Shown here: positions 24,533 through 32,219 of the stretch, in pieces | Layout: every line of letters begins with the position of its first letter | How positions within the stretch are numbered: position 1 is the stretch's first letter | Assembly: GCA_002413785.1 (NCBI GenBank) | Contig: DHXR01000073.1 | Location: 1 to 40,764 of the forward strand | DNA length: 40,764 nucleotides | Reading direction: 5' to 3' | From: Mucilaginibacter sp. UBA5151 | Lineage (GTDB): Bacteria > Bacteroidota > Bacteroidia > Sphingobacteriales > Sphingobacteriaceae | Notes under the pieces: generated by a model | Databases searched by the model: none | Told to the model about the DNA's origin: nothing | Seen by the model: the letters and a program-made list of their open reading frames with translations, nothing else | Made by a program: the position numbers and the translations under genes

Positions 24533-24851
24533 GGTTAAATATACACCCGATTTCGAAAGGCAATTAAAACGATTATCTCACAAATACCCCTCAATATACA
24601 AAGATTTAGCCTCGTTAATCAACGACCTTGAAGCAACGCCCTATAGTGGAAGTCCGTTGGGTAAAAACTTATATAAAGTCCGCATGGCCTTATCCGATAA
24701 GGGAAAAGGCAAAAGCGGCGGAGCAAGGGTAATAACTTACGTTTTAATAAGGAATGAATCTGTTTATTTGGCTGCGGTTTACGACAAATCTGAGCAATCC
24801 ACAATTGATACTGATCGACTACTTAAAGTGTTAAAAGGGTTAGATTTATAA
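24522..24851 (+). CDS. RelE/ParE-superfamily toxin
   Basis: This 109-aa protein has the RelE/ParE pattern. It begins YTPDFERQLKRLSHKYPSI, then has a helix (DLASLINDLEA), a strand block (GKNLYKVRMALSDKG) and a basic, strand-rich core (GGARVITYVLIRNESVYLAAVYDKSEQ). RelE-like proteins cut mRNA on the ribosome, while ParE members attack gyrase. The basic core and Tyr fit the RNase type but this is an inference. A good Shine-Dalgarno (AAGGAG) lies upstream of the ATG at 24522. Coding is 11 nt overlapped with the antitoxin. Confidence 0.8.
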   Translation: MVIEVKYTPDFERQLKRLSHKYPSIYKDLASLINDLEATPYSGSPLGKNLYKVRMALSDKGKGKSGGARVITYVLIRNESVYLAAVYDKSEQSTIDTDRLLKVLKGLDL

Positions 24852-24854
24852 TCA

Positions 24855-24899
24855 GCTAAACTACCAATTTTTGCTCAACCGGGTGCTTTATTAAATAAA
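24855..24899. repeat. 45-bp direct repeat, right copy (3' end of the hydroxylase gene)
   Basis: This is the coding 3' end and stop codon of the minus-strand hydroxylase, and it is duplicated at 24270-24314. The two copies enclose 540 bp holding exactly the TA pair. The repeat distance is 585 bp. Confidence 0.9.
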
Positions 24900-26631
24900 A
24901 CCCGTCGCTGATAAGTTTCTTATATTCAGGTTCATTAGCAGCCTTTTGTTCAAGGAAGGTCCTGATCTCAAGCGCCAGTCCGGGTTCTGCTTCCTCGTGT
25001 TCCAGTATCTCCAGTATTTCCAACGCGCAAAGCCAGTCATCATGGTGATGCTTTTGCAGCTTAAACCATACATTTCCCAAAAAGCCGTATTCGCCGCCAT
25101 TATGCCTCCGGTCCCGAACTTGTTGGTATAGCTTATGAAGTTCTATGGTTCTGTAGTCGCAAACAGGACGATATGTGCCGGTATTTGACTTATAGGCTAT
25201 CTCAACAAAAGTGTCTTTATCAGCTGCCCCGCAAAAAACAGATGTAATTTTCTCACCCACAGCCATATCATAAACACCCCAGGAAGGATCGAACAACAAC
25301 CTGCCTTCTTTGTCCTTAACCGTACAATTGGTAAATGTGATCAGCTGAATTTTTCCGTTTGACGAATGGATGTGTTGTACGAGCCCGTTAACAGCTATAT
25401 CGCTTTCAAATTGCAGCACGCACTCTTTTCCATCTTCAATGCCGAAATAATTAAGGTCTGCTATCGATAAATCTTCTAATGGCAGGGCATGCCCACTTAG
25501 CTTACCCACGGGCGAGCTGAATCCATCACGGTGATAGTCTTTACCATGGCCCTTAATTTGCCTGTTGTTTACCGATAGGGCGCTTGGTCCGGTTGTTTTA
25601 ATAAAAACAGGCTCTTTATTGGCTGTTAAAAATTCTATAAATACGCCGCTTACCTGCAACCCCGAACTATAAACAGCGGTACAAACATTTTTACTTTCGA
25701 TGGCTTTTTGCAGCCCGTACGCCCCCCCAACACGGAATGACATAGTATCTGCAAAGATTTCAAGTACATCTATCAGGTTCTGAAAGGTTGGTGTAACAAA
25801 CAGTTGCGGCTGGGTTTTTGTAATATCATAAGCAAAGTTTATTGCATCGATGGTATATGGTAACTTTTTGATACCAGCCCCCATGCAACTTACACTTTCG
25901 CCAATGGATGATAACAAACCCGCCCCATAAATTTTAGGGTTTTCAAGCGTGCCGATAAGGCCGTACTCCACCGTCCACCAGTGCAGGCGGCTTAATAAGG
26001 ACATTTCTGATGGTTCACCCATATTTTCCTGGCGGTAAGCAAGCAGCTCTTCTGCTTTTTTAATTTCAGCTTCGCCGGCATCCGGCATTTCTTTTAATAT
26101 CGAAAGCGCCCTTATGGCCTCGTACAATTCAAAATCCTGGGCCGAAAACATGGCTTTGGCACCAATGGAGCCAAAATAACTCAGGTACTCGTGGTAATCC
26201 TTATCGGCGATGATTGGCGCATGCCCGGCTGATTCATGAATGATATCGGGAGCAGGGGTATATTCAATATGTTTTAACTGGCGGATATCTGCGGCAATTA
26301 CCAACACGCGGTAAGCCTGGTATTCCATAAAAGCGGCCGGCGGTATAAAACCGTCGACGGTAACCGCCCCCCAGCCAATTTTAGCAAGGGCGTTGTTCAT
26401 TTCCTGCAGGCTTGGGATCTTCTCGATGGTTAAGCCTGCCTTTTCCAGGCCGGGAATGTATGGGTAATAGGCTATATCTTTCAGGTAACTGTAATTTTGC
26501 CGCATTACATAGCGCCAAACTGCATGGTCAACAGGCGTATAATGCTCATAATGCTGATCGACAATAAATTGCTTTAAATGCGCAGGCAAGGCAGCCACCT
26601 GCGGATTTTTAAAATCATTAAATCGGCTCAT
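24856..26631 (-). CDS. Aromatic amino acid hydroxylase (phenylalanine 4-hydroxylase type)
   Basis: This 591-aa protein is a pterin-dependent aromatic amino acid hydroxylase. The iron ligands are H132 and H137 (HESAGHAP) and E222 (WWTVEYGLIG). It also shows IPSLQEMNNALAKIGWG and GFIPPAAFMEYQAYRVL. The likely reaction is phenylalanine to tyrosine with O2 and a tetrahydropterin. Classical bacterial PhhA has about 300 residues. Here the C-terminal ~250 residues form an extra region of unknown function, seen in Bacteroidota members. Its last codons are the 45-bp repeat, so the TA insertion left the reading frame intact. Confidence 0.9.
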   Translation of the reverse strand: MSRFNDFKNPQVAALPAHLKQFIVDQHYEHYTPVDHAVWRYVMRQNYSYLKDIAYYPYIPGLEKAGLTIEKIPSLQEMNNALAKIGWGAVTVDGFIPPAAFMEYQAYRVLVIAADIRQLKHIEYTPAPDIIHESAGHAPIIADKDYHEYLSYFGSIGAKAMFSAQDFELYEAIRALSILKEMPDAGEAEIKKAEELLAYRQENMGEPSEMSLLSRLHWWTVEYGLIGTLENPKIYGAGLLSSIGESVSCMGAGIKKLPYTIDAINFAYDITKTQPQLFVTPTFQNLIDVLEIFADTMSFRVGGAYGLQKAIESKNVCTAVYSSGLQVSGVFIEFLTANKEPVFIKTTGPSALSVNNRQIKGHGKDYHRDGFSSPVGKLSGHALPLEDLSIADLNYFGIEDGKECVLQFESDIAVNGLVQHIHSSNGKIQLITFTNCTVKDKEGRLLFDPSWGVYDMAVGEKITSVFCGAADKDTFVEIAYKSNTGTYRPVCDYRTIELHKLYQQVRDRRHNGGEYGFLGNVWFKLQKHHHDDWLCALEILEILEHEEAEPGLALEIRTFLEQKAANEPEYKKLISDGFYLIKHPVEQKLVV

Positions 26632-26678
26632 TATTCCTAATGGTTTATAAGGAAACGCAAAATTAGGAAATAAGATTA

Positions 26679-27629
26679 CTATTCCTTAACTTCTTCCGCT
26701 TTCGGCAAACCTTCCTGTAGTCTTTCCGGCCTGAGTAAATAATAAATACCCGTTAAAGCCACCAGCAATGATATCAGGTAAAATGATATACTGATATAAA
26801 TACCCAAACCGGCATTAATATGAAAAAAGTTAGCAGATTTTTGGAATACCAGCTCACGGGCCCCTGCTCCCCCTATTGTGACAGGTACAACCGCCGCTAT
26901 TGCCGAAACAAGGAATGCCAATAGATACGGCGCAAATTTTCCACTAAAATCCTGTCCTAACAGTACCATGATTATGGTTAGCACCTGGAACGACTGTACT
27001 ATTATAGCCTTGGCATGACCCTTGAAAAAGTGATTGCTAAACTCACTAAAAAACTTTTTTATTATGATGTAATAAATAAGGGTGCCAGTAAAAAAAATAC
27101 TTGCCGGAATGGCTATATGAATAGGTATTTGTGGAATAAATATCTTTAGACAAACGATTATTAAACCAATTGCCCATAAACCACTCAGCCTGTCGAACAA
27201 CAGTGCCAGGAATACCTTTTTTGCCGGTAATTTGTAAGTTTTATTTAACAGATATATTTTATAGCCATCACCACCTATACCACCAGGGAGTAAAAAATTA
27301 TAAAATATACCCAGCAGATATAGCCTGAAATTAAACCGGGGATCGAGCCTTAAGTTTATAGACTTAAAAAAACTTAACAGCCGCCATGAAGAGGCCACCA
27401 TTGATGCAAAATAAAAAACCACTGCCGCCAGCATCCACCAATAATTGGCATGCAAAAGCCTCGTTTTAACTTCGCTAAAATGGACTTTACTAAACACATA
27501 ATAAAGCAACGCCGAAGTAATAAATAGTTTTAAAACCAGTTTTGTGATATTCCAAAGCCTTTGTTTCCAGGTTTTGGGTTTAACATCATCCTCTATTTCG
27601 TGTACAATTGTTTCTTCAATATGTGTCAT
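26679..27629 (-). CDS. Flippase-like / LPG synthase-type membrane protein
   Basis: The 316-aa product has about eight membrane helices and the conserved LLPGGIGGDGYKIYLL, LLFDRLSGLWAIG and PVTIGGAGARELVF motifs. These are typical of the lysylphosphatidylglycerol synthase TM region / UPF0104 (YbhN) family. Members are thought to move or modify lipid-linked molecules in the inner membrane. The ATG at 27629 (MTHIEETIV) is preferred over a TTG at 27638. It starts with an acidic cytoplasmic segment. It is separated from the DUF1003 gene by a long hairpin, so it probably has its own promoter. Confidence 0.85.
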   Translation of the reverse strand: MTHIEETIVHEIEDDVKPKTWKQRLWNITKLVLKLFITSALLYYVFSKVHFSEVKTRLLHANYWWMLAAVVFYFASMVASSWRLLSFFKSINLRLDPRFNFRLYLLGIFYNFLLPGGIGGDGYKIYLLNKTYKLPAKKVFLALLFDRLSGLWAIGLIIVCLKIFIPQIPIHIAIPASIFFTGTLIYYIIIKKFFSEFSNHFFKGHAKAIIVQSFQVLTIIMVLLGQDFSGKFAPYLLAFLVSAIAAVVPVTIGGAGARELVFQKSANFFHINAGLGIYISISFYLISLLVALTGIYYLLRPERLQEGLPKAEEVKE

Positions 27630-27689
27630 TGCCTGCAAAGCTAAGAAAAAGGTGAGAAAAACGAGTTAAGAGCCAAGAATCAAGAGCCA

Positions 27690-27749
27690 AGAGCCAGGAA
27701 TCAAGATGCTAAATCGTACTATCTCGCTTTTATCTTGGTTCCTGGCTCT
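27690..27749 (-). terminator. Hairpin between the DUF1003 and flippase-like genes
   Basis: AGAGCCAGGAATCAAGAT (27690-27707) pairs with ATCTTGGTTCCTGGCTCT (27732-27749) with one mismatch. The left arm unit AAGAGCCAAGAATC is also partly repeated upstream (27669-27682). It lies downstream of the DUF1003 gene on its strand and is probably its terminator. Confidence 0.55.
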
Positions 27750-27754
27750 CAACA

Positions 27755-28168
27755 CTACTTCGTATCCATTTTTTCTAAAATTTCAAGGATCTTATCCAGC
27801 TTATCTATTTCAATGGAGTTTAGTTTTTGTATCAACTGTTCAATTTCCTTTTTAGCTTCCACATTGGTTTTGAAATCAGCTTCGGCATGTGCGCGGTCGC
27901 GTTCATTTTGCCTGTTTTGCGCCATCATAATGATCGGTGCGGCGTAGGCTGCCTGTGTGGAGAAAACCAGGTTCAGTAAAATATAGGGATAAACATCCCA
28001 ATGAAAGATAAAACCGACAACGTTTGCAGCCATCCAGAGTATAACAATGATGGTTTGCCAGATGATGAATTTCCAGGAACCCATTCCACTTGCAACCGTA
28101 TCCGAAAGACGCTGCCCGAATTTTAAAGAGCTCTTGTGTTTAGCGTGCCAGTTTTCTGTTTGTTCCAT
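27755..28168 (-). CDS. DUF1003 domain-containing membrane protein
   Basis: This 137-aa protein matches DUF1003. A polar N terminus precedes two membrane helices, the first around IIWQTIIVILWMAANVVGF and the second around YPYILLNLVFSTQAAYAAP. The family-typical MMAQNRQNERDRAHAEADF follows, then a C-terminal coiled coil (IEQLIQKLNSIEIDKLDKIL). The function of the family is unknown. The ATG at 28166-28168 is the natural start. It stands alone and is divergent from the ABC ATPase gene. Confidence 0.88.
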   Translation of the reverse strand: MEQTENWHAKHKSSLKFGQRLSDTVASGMGSWKFIIWQTIIVILWMAANVVGFIFHWDVYPYILLNLVFSTQAAYAAPIIMMAQNRQNERDRAHAEADFKTNVEAKKEIEQLIQKLNSIEIDKLDKILEILEKMDTK

Positions 28169-28337
28169 ACTTTATTGCTTTTTTTAGTTTGCTAAATATA
28201 AAATATTTGAGTCAAATGCATAATTCTTTTTTGGGAGAAACATTTATAGTTTAAGTTTGGAGATATATAGGAGGCCGGAAAATATTATTATTTTTTGGCC
28301 TGGTCAGAAAAATAAAAAAAGGTAAAAATAGGGTGCT

Positions 28338-29381
28338 ATGCATAATGAAATGATCCTGGAAACCATATCGGTTACTAAAAATTATTTTGGCGATAAGTCT
28401 TCGGGGGTGAATAATGTGACCATATTGATCCCGAAAGGGAAAATAACAGCCATCGTTGGCGAAAGCGGCAGCGGGAAAACCACCCTATTGAACTTATTGT
28501 ATGGCTTATTGCAGCCGGATTCGGGTGAGGTTTTTTTTAAGGAAGAACGTATTTTAAAACGCGAGGAAAGATTGCAGCCCGCCCATGAAGCCATGCGCCT
28601 GGTAACCCAGAATAACCAGGACATGGACCTGTCAGCAACCGTATGGGAAAGTGTACGCTCGGGTTTAAGAATGGCGGAACAAGGTTTGTTTGATGAAGAA
28701 AAAAAAATTACCGACTCCTTAAATATGCTTGATATTTTGCCCCTTAAAGATCAGCCGTTCGGCAAATTAAGCGGCGGTGAAAAACAGCGGGTAACCATTG
28801 CCAAAGCATTGATCAGTAAGCCGGAAGTGCTTTTGCTTGATGAACCATTCAACCAGGTTGACGCCACTTACCGTGAAGGTTTGCAGCACGACATCAGATA
28901 TATTGTGAAGGAGTGGGGGGTAACCGTTGTGCTGGTATCGCACGACCCGGCCGAGATCCTGTCGATGGCCGATGAACTGATCGTGTTAAAAGAAGGCGAG
29001 ATAGTTGAAAACGGCAGTCCCGAAGAACTTTATAACACGCCGCAGCTCCTCTATACCGCGCAGATCCTGGCCAGCGGGAGCCAGTTAACTGCTGAAGATG
29101 CCAAAAAAGTAGGCATTAAAACCAACAGGGGTACTGTGGTCATTTACTCTGAGCATGTTAAAATAGGTAAAGGCTTTGGCAGCAAATGGACGGTGAAGCA
29201 GATCTTATTCAAAGGTTTTTTTGAAGAACTGATCATTGAGCGCGACAAAGTGATCTTACGGGCCACCAATTATACCAAAGGCAAATACCCCAAAGGCAGC
29301 AAGATTAGCATAAGCATTGATCATTACTTCGAGTTTGGCAAATGGGAAACGCCGGCGCGGTCATTGCCAAAGGATTTGTAG
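28338..29381 (+). CDS. ABC transporter ATP-binding protein
   Basis: This 347-aa protein has Walker A GESGSGKTT, the signature LSGGEKQRV, Walker B VLLLDEPF and the switch histidine in VVLVSHD. It therefore forms the ATPase subunit of an ABC system. A C-terminal extension of about 100 residues (from around 245) resembles a TOBE-like regulatory domain, as in FbpC/PotA-type importers. No permease or binding protein is nearby, so the cargo is unknown. It is followed by a spacer with degenerate GTCATTG repeats and converges with the slipin gene. Confidence 0.85.
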   Translation: MHNEMILETISVTKNYFGDKSSGVNNVTILIPKGKITAIVGESGSGKTTLLNLLYGLLQPDSGEVFFKEERILKREERLQPAHEAMRLVTQNNQDMDLSATVWESVRSGLRMAEQGLFDEEKKITDSLNMLDILPLKDQPFGKLSGGEKQRVTIAKALISKPEVLLLDEPFNQVDATYREGLQHDIRYIVKEWGVTVVLVSHDPAEILSMADELIVLKEGEIVENGSPEELYNTPQLLYTAQILASGSQLTAEDAKKVGIKTNRGTVVIYSEHVKIGKGFGSKWTVKQILFKGFFEELIIERDKVILRATNYTKGKYPKGSKISISIDHYFEFGKWETPARSLPKDL

Positions 29382-29385
29382 GGTT

Positions 29386-29424
29386 GTCATTGGGTCATTG
29401 GGGCATTAAGTCATTGGTCATTTG
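29386..29424 (+). repeat. Degenerate GTCATTG repeats
   Basis: GTCATTG-GGTCATTG-GGGCATTAA-GTCATTG-GTCATTTG follows the stop of the ABC ATPase. The motif resembles the array at 15311-15338. A 12-nt direct repeat AACCCAATCAAC (29483-29494 and 29502-29513) follows. These are short microsatellite-like elements in a spacer between convergent genes. Confidence 0.5.
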
Positions 29425-29526
29425 TTTGTTTTTTTTAAATCAGGAAATCCCTCAATCAGGTAAATCATGGTTCAGACAAAATAACCCAATCAACCTAATC
29501 CAACCCAATCAACTACTCACTCAATC

Positions 29527-30441
29527 TTATTTTTTAGCTTTTTTATTATCCTGATTAGCTTTTTCCTGGCCTATTCCCATGGTTAGGGCGGTTAACCCGG
29601 CCATGCTGCCAAGTTGCATGGTATCTACCGCCGAACTGGGTACAATTACAATTGTTGCATTATCTTTTAACCCTTCATAAAGCATATTCATCGCTCTTAA
29701 ATGTAAAGCCACCGGGTTGTCGGTATAAGTTAATGCAGCTTCAGCAAATTTCTCAGCCACCTGTCTTTCAGAATCTCCCAGGATTACACGGGCTTGCCTT
29801 TCTCTTTCGGCCTGAGCCTGCATAGACATGGCACTTTCCAATGCAGCCGGTATCAAAACGTCTTTAACCTCTACGGAGTTGACATTAATACCCCAGGGTT
29901 CCGTGCGTTCGTCAATAATTTTTTGCAGTACACCGCTGATTTTGTCCCGTCCTTCAAGCATCTCCGAAAGCATGGTCTTTCCAATCACATCGCGCAAAGC
30001 GGTTTGGGAAGCCCAGCTGATAGCGGTGATATAATCTGCCACCTCAAGCGCAGCCTTCTGCGGATCAAAGACTTTCCAAAACAATACCGCATCCACATCA
30101 ACAGGAACGGTGTCTTTGGTAAGTGTTTTTTCAGCTTTAAACGATGTAGAGATCACCCGGGTATCAATCCAGTAGGGTATGGTATCCAGTATCGGGATTA
30201 TAAAAAAAAGGCCGGGGCCCCTGAGCGATTGAAATTTACCCAGCCGCAGTACCACAGCTTTGTCCCATGGATTGGCAATTTTTATAGCAGAAGAAATAAG
30301 GGATGCAATTATTAAGGAAATTGCAACCATAACGGTAGTTTCTACAGAGGTGAAAACTCCCTGCATAGCGTATGTTACGGCCAACCCAATTCCTAAAACT
30401 ATAAAAAATATAACGGTAGAAAAGAAACTGTTATTTTTCAT
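29527..30441 (-). CDS. Slipin / SPFH-band 7 membrane protein
   Basis: This 304-aa protein has two N-terminal hydrophobic segments (about 6-26 and 31-52). A slipin-type SPFH domain follows, with VVLRLGKFQSLRGPGLFFIIP, DTRVISTSFKAEKTLTKDTV, ALRDVIGKTMLSEMLEGRD and a helical region QAQAERERQARVILGDSE. Slipins form oligomeric rings at membranes and help organise membrane domains or protein quality control. Genes beside slipins often encode an NfeD protease-related protein, but none is here. A strong Shine-Dalgarno site precedes the ATG at 30439-30441. Confidence 0.9.
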   Translation of the reverse strand: MKNNSFFSTVIFFIVLGIGLAVTYAMQGVFTSVETTVMVAISLIIASLISSAIKIANPWDKAVVLRLGKFQSLRGPGLFFIIPILDTIPYWIDTRVISTSFKAEKTLTKDTVPVDVDAVLFWKVFDPQKAALEVADYITAISWASQTALRDVIGKTMLSEMLEGRDKISGVLQKIIDERTEPWGINVNSVEVKDVLIPAALESAMSMQAQAERERQARVILGDSERQVAEKFAEAALTYTDNPVALHLRAMNMLYEGLKDNATIVIVPSSAVDTMQLGSMAGLTALTMGIGQEKANQDNKKAKK

Positions 30442-30445
30442 TGGG

Positions 30446-30455
30446 CCCTCCTTTT
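30446..30455 (-). promoter_or_regulatory. Strong Shine-Dalgarno site of the slipin gene
   Basis: On the minus strand AAAAGGAGGG lies about 5 nt upstream of the ATG. It is a near-complete match to the anti-SD and contrasts with most genes in this window, which have no visible SD, as is usual in Bacteroidota. Confidence 0.6.
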
Positions 30456-30556
30456 ACATTGGTTTATTAAACACAATATAATTCAGGCTGTTTTGTTTCA
30501 TCACGGGTGTGAATTTTTTAATTGGTGTGTAATTGTAACTAAGTCAATATATTAAC

Positions 30557-30631
30557 GTGAGTTCGACATAAGAATTGGATATCATTGCAATATGCCCGAT
30601 GGGGCAAAGGTTTTTCTTACATCGAACTCAC
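30557..30631. repeat. Inverted repeat element between slipin and EamA genes
   Basis: GTGAGTTCGACATAAG (30557-30572) and CTTACATCGAACTCAC (30616-30631) pair with two mismatches around a 43-nt interior. The interior holds smaller palindromes (ATTGCAAT, GCCCGATGGGGC). The right arm overlaps the last codons of the EamA gene. It looks like a small dispersed element, possibly also a terminator. Confidence 0.5.
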
Positions 30632-31590
30632 ATTACATTAACCAATTTACCAGTCTGTTTTTTCTTGCGGTATTTAGCCAGGTTAATAAGCAATACGCTG
30701 CCCAATATGGTGAACAGACCGCTTATTTGAATAAAGGAAATATGTTCTCCCGCGAAAAAAACGCCCAATATTACCGCTATAACCGGGTTAACGTAGGCAT
30801 AAGTGCTCACCTGGGTGGCCGGGCGCACCTGGAGTAACCAAACATAAGCGCTGAACCCCGCGAGAGAGCCGAAAACAATAAGGTAAGCAATGGCCCCCCA
30901 GCTATTGACAGACATATTTGCAAGGTTCAGGTTATTATATTCGTGGTGCAGCAGGCTGCCGGGGATGAACACAAGGCCGGCTGCTATCATTTGCCAGGCA
31001 GTGTTTACAGGCACCGACCCTGATGTTAACTTATATTTTGAGTACAACGAACCCGATGACCATGCAATTGTGCCAAAAACGAGCAGGAACATCCATGGTA
31101 ATTTTGATTGGGTCGCGATGCCTGAAAATATATCGCCAATTTGTTCACTGAATAATAAAATTACGCCCCCAAAACCAATAACAAGCCCTATTATAGTGGG
31201 CCTGCTGCTCAAATTTACGCCCCAGTGAGATTTATCGATCAGTACAAACCAAATGGGTGCCGATGATACCATAATAGCCACCATAGCGCTCGGTAGAGTT
31301 TGCTCGGACCATATAACGATGCCGTTTGCCACAAACAGCAGCAGGATGCCGCTTACAGCAGCATGGATAATATTTTGCCGGACAAATATTTTTTCGCCTT
31401 TAACAACACACCAACCCATCATCAAAAGCCCTGCCGTGGTAAACCTGATAGCGCCAAGTAAAAATGGCGGCATACCGCCCTGTTCGGCCATCCTGATAAA
31501 AAAGTACGTTGAACCCCATACGATATAAACGGTGGCGAATGCAATGATAACCAATAGTGCAGAAACCGGCTTTTGTGATTTTAAAGGCAT
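30628..31590 (-). CDS. EamA (DMT superfamily) transporter
   Basis: This 320-aa protein has ten predicted membrane helices and two EamA repeats, as in drug/metabolite exporters such as RhaT and YdcZ-like carriers. The family pattern IVWGSTYFFIRMAEQGGMPP appears near the start, and YAYVNPVIAVILGVFFAGE near the end of the second repeat. It exports or imports a small metabolite across the inner membrane. The substrate is unknown. The Lrp-family gene upstream on the same strand is 4 nt away, so the regulator probably controls this exporter. Confidence 0.86.
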   Translation of the reverse strand: MPLKSQKPVSALLVIIAFATVYIVWGSTYFFIRMAEQGGMPPFLLGAIRFTTAGLLMMGWCVVKGEKIFVRQNIIHAAVSGILLLFVANGIVIWSEQTLPSAMVAIMVSSAPIWFVLIDKSHWGVNLSSRPTIIGLVIGFGGVILLFSEQIGDIFSGIATQSKLPWMFLLVFGTIAWSSGSLYSKYKLTSGSVPVNTAWQMIAAGLVFIPGSLLHHEYNNLNLANMSVNSWGAIAYLIVFGSLAGFSAYVWLLQVRPATQVSTYAYVNPVIAVILGVFFAGEHISFIQISGLFTILGSVLLINLAKYRKKKQTGKLVNVM

Positions 31591-31594
31591 AATT

Positions 31595-32077
31595 TTATTC
31601 TTTATCGGGTATAACCAATTGTTGTTGTTCTTTAACTGTTTCGAGTACGATGGTGGTGCGGGTGCTCAGCAGGTTTTGTATTTTACCAAAGCTGTTGCGC
31701 ATCAGGTGCATCAGCGTGGCCGAATCATAAGTGCGCACCTTTACCAGGTAACAATCATCACCGGCCACATGGTGTACTTCCTGTACCTCGGGGATCTTGG
31801 CAAGCTCCCGCGCGGTATCGTTACAACCCGGTCCGTCGGCGGCTTTCATAAAAATAAAGGCCAGCATTTTTTGTTGCAGCGCATCGGGGTTTATCCGGGC
31901 GGTATATTGCAGGATCACATTTTTTTGTTCCAGTTTTTTTACCCGTTCCAGCACACCCGAGGGTGCCATGCCCAGCTCGCGGGCCAGGTCGGCATTGGAA
32001 ATGCGGGCATTTTCCTGCATCAGGCGAAGGATATGCAGGTCTGTTTTATCCAGTATGATTTCTGTTTCGCTAATCAT
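31595..32077 (-). CDS. Lrp/AsnC family transcriptional regulator
   Basis: This 160-aa protein has an N-terminal helix-turn-helix (LMQENARISNADLARELG, APSGVLERVKKLE) and a C-terminal RAM/ACT-like sensing domain (AFIFMKAADGPG, VHHVAGDDCYLVKVRTYD). Lrp proteins respond to amino acids or related metabolites and often sit beside the transporter they regulate. Here the EamA gene follows after 4 nt. The natural start is the ATG at 32075-32077. The effector cannot be inferred from the sequence. Confidence 0.9.
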   Translation of the reverse strand: MISETEIILDKTDLHILRLMQENARISNADLARELGMAPSGVLERVKKLEQKNVILQYTARINPDALQQKMLAFIFMKAADGPGCNDTARELAKIPEVQEVHHVAGDDCYLVKVRTYDSATLMHLMRNSFGKIQNLLSTRTTIVLETVKEQQQLVIPDKE

Positions 32078-32170
32078 ACTGTGAAATTACATATTTTTTG
32101 AATTATATTCAATATGTTATTTAAAAAAATGAATTTAATTCGACAAAAGTGGTCTTGATCCCGAAATTCA

Positions 32171-32201
32171 GACTTGCGAAGTTTTTAAAACTTCGTAAGT
32201 C
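32171..32201. terminator. Hairpin downstream of the metallophosphoesterase
   Basis: GACTTGCGAAGTTTT (32171-32185) pairs with AAAACTTCGTAAGTC (32187-32201) with one mismatch and a 1-nt loop. It lies 18 nt after the stop of the minus-strand gene at 32220, so it probably ends that transcript. It may be a dispersed repeat. Confidence 0.6.
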
Positions 32202-32219
32202 TTTCCACCAAATCCGCAT

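Noticed and set aside
24522..24851. Toxin as a clear ParE gyrase poison
   Set aside because: The sequence shows only the shared RelE/ParE fold. Nothing in it decides for ParE, and the basic core fits an RNase at least as well.
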